Source: an archaeon (lineage in GTDB: Archaea; Nanobdellota; Nanobdellia; Pacearchaeales; GW2011-AR1). From it: a stretch of DNA of 10,917 bases. The position numbers and the translations under genes were made by a program. Location of the stretch: assembly GCA_030593225.1 (NCBI GenBank), contig JAUVHP010000034.1, forward strand, positions 1-10,917, written 5' to 3'. Below the pieces are notes generated by a model. That model searched no databases. It saw nothing but the letters and a program-made list of their open reading frames with translations, and had not been told where the DNA came from. Each line of letters opens with the position of its first letter. The stretch's first letter is position 1. Shown here one piece after another: positions 10,061-10,917 of this stretch.

Positions 10061-10917
10061 ATGGTGATAAAAAATATTTTTATATTTCTTGTAGCATTAA
10101 TTTTTATTTCTTCAAATATTTTAGCAATTCCAAATCCAGGACATTCTGCAGACGAAATTCTTGTGACAATTAATGAACATACAATGACTTTACAAGAAGC
10201 ATTTGATGGAAACTTTTTGAAAGATAGTGTTATTCTTCCAACTTCAAATGGCACAACAAATTTAACAAAATATCATCTTGGAACTAATTTACAAATTTAT
10301 CTTGGAGAAAGATTATCTTTGCAAGATGCAATTAATAAAATTGGTAGCACTACTTCTATTACAAATAAAGGTTTTTGCAAAGACGCCCCAGGAACATTTA
10401 GCTGGATATTTAGTTTTATAGGACATAGTGCAGACCAAATTACATTCAGTGACGAAGAAGCACTTCAGCAGAAAATTAATACTCAAAAATTTTGTTCTTA
10501 TGAGTGGAAAAACACAGACCCTACATGGACAGGAACCTGCAATGGACCTTCTTGCGGATACGGAACACAAACAAGAGATGTTTGGTGCGAAAGAAGTGAT
10601 GGAACAGATATGGGAAATAGACCAGATCTTTGTACAGACCAAGAACCATCAACCTCAAATTTTTGTACCAAGGGAGAAGGCACTGATGCTTGTTTTAGTA
10701 ATTGGCAAGACGATACTAATGATTGTGAAATAGCAGGGCAAATCTGTAAAGTTGGGAACTATAAACAATATAGAACATGTAAATTTACAAATCAAGCAGA
10801 TATTAATTTATTTTGTAATGGCGAATCAATAAGTTATAAAACAGGATATACTGGAAGTTCATGTAATACTTATACTTATAGTTATTTTTATAGTAGTTGG
10901 AGTTCTTGCACATCTCC
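10061..10917 (+). CDS. Secreted cysteine-rich surface protein with a thrombospondin-1-like module (3' end cut off)
   Basis: The frame is open for 285 codons to the window edge. Residues 1-22 form a signal peptide or membrane anchor (MVIK, then a hydrophobic run to NILA). GHSADEI at 27-33 followed by TLQEAF recurs as GHSADQI at 121-127 with ALQQKI, and a weaker LSLQDAI lies at 86-92. Residues 146-202 fit a thrombospondin type-1 pattern: W149, W156, C160, C165-G-x-G, Q170, R172, C176, then C191 and C202. A further YSSWSSCTS at the edge could open a second such module. The many cysteines imply disulfides outside the cell. A role in the cell envelope, pilus-like structures or adhesion is inference. 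Confidence 0.8.
   Translation, partial: MVIKNIFIFLVALIFISSNILAIPNPGHSADEILVTINEHTMTLQEAFDGNFLKDSVILPTSNGTTNLTKYHLGTNLQIYLGERLSLQDAINKIGSTTSITNKGFCKDAPGTFSWIFSFIGHSADQITFSDEEALQQKINTQKFCSYEWKNTDPTWTGTCNGPSCGYGTQTRDVWCERSDGTDMGNRPDLCTDQEPSTSNFCTKGEGTDACFSNWQDDTNDCEIAGQICKVGNYKQYRTCKFTNQADINLFCNGESISYKTGYTGSSCNTYTYSYFYSSWSSCTS

Noticed and set aside
9991..10173. Plus-strand ORF of 60 codons upstream of and overlapping the surface gene
   Set aside because: It overlaps the surface-protein gene in another frame, crosses that gene's promoter, and its translation shows no motif or signal.
10313..10642. Cysteine-rich minus-strand ORF of 109 codons
   Set aside because: It is the mirror of a well-supported secreted protein on the plus strand; its cysteines result from the reverse frame of that gene.

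Overview
The window is very AT-rich and reads as archaeal, most likely a DPANN lineage close to Woesearchaeota, Pacearchaeota or Nanoarchaeota. The evidence is an archaeal-type uS15 next to a RecJ-like DHH protein, a Bud32 kinase, an RtcB ligase, a histone-fold protein, a tRNA whose intron has a bulge-helix-bulge, and archaeal TATA boxes in place of Shine-Dalgarno sites. The lineage is an inference. The promoters are strikingly uniform: at least seven genes have a TATA box whose first base lies 29 nt (30 in two more) upstream of the start codon, as expected for leaderless mRNAs. I used this spacing to choose starts.

Layout from left to right. At 1-191, a minus-strand S1-like gene leaves the window; its promoter lies inside a 58-bp hairpin repeat that occurs twice. 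At 210-2162 there is rtcB, a winged-helix/nucleotidyltransferase gene, a displaced scrap of the rtcB 5' end, and a decayed scrap of a surface-protein 5' end. At 2227-3310, a minus-strand operon encodes a HEPN toxin, an MNT nucleotidyltransferase and a divergent histone. At 3366-5935, a Fic gene lies between the RecJ-like gene and a second copy of that gene's 3' end. At 6085-7395, uS15 and a MinD-like ATPase are divergent. At 7416-8522, tRNA-Gln(UUG) has a 37-nt D-loop intron, preceded by a LAGLIDADG endonuclease gene and a displaced second 5' half with its own promoter. At 8535-9957, an apparent operon runs hicB, hicA, a small membrane protein and bud32. At 10061-10917, a secreted cysteine-rich protein with a thrombospondin-1-like module begins and runs off the edge.

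The main observation is a repeated architecture. Three accessory genes (LAGLIDADG, Fic and winged-helix/nucleotidyltransferase) each sit at the edge of a core gene (tRNA-Gln, RecJ-like nuclease, rtcB). Each is bracketed by two copies of that core gene's terminal segment: one still joined to the core gene, the other stranded beyond the cargo. This looks like insertion with end replacement, where the incoming DNA supplies a substitute end so that the core gene survives. It resembles fungal mitochondrial homing genes that carry a replacement for the end of their target. In addition, bud32 carries two extra peptides encoded by repeat-like DNA, and the RecJ-like gene ends inside a 60-nt palindromic insertion. 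The window therefore shows core housekeeping genes heavily interleaved with toxin-antitoxin genes, homing genes and small palindromic elements.
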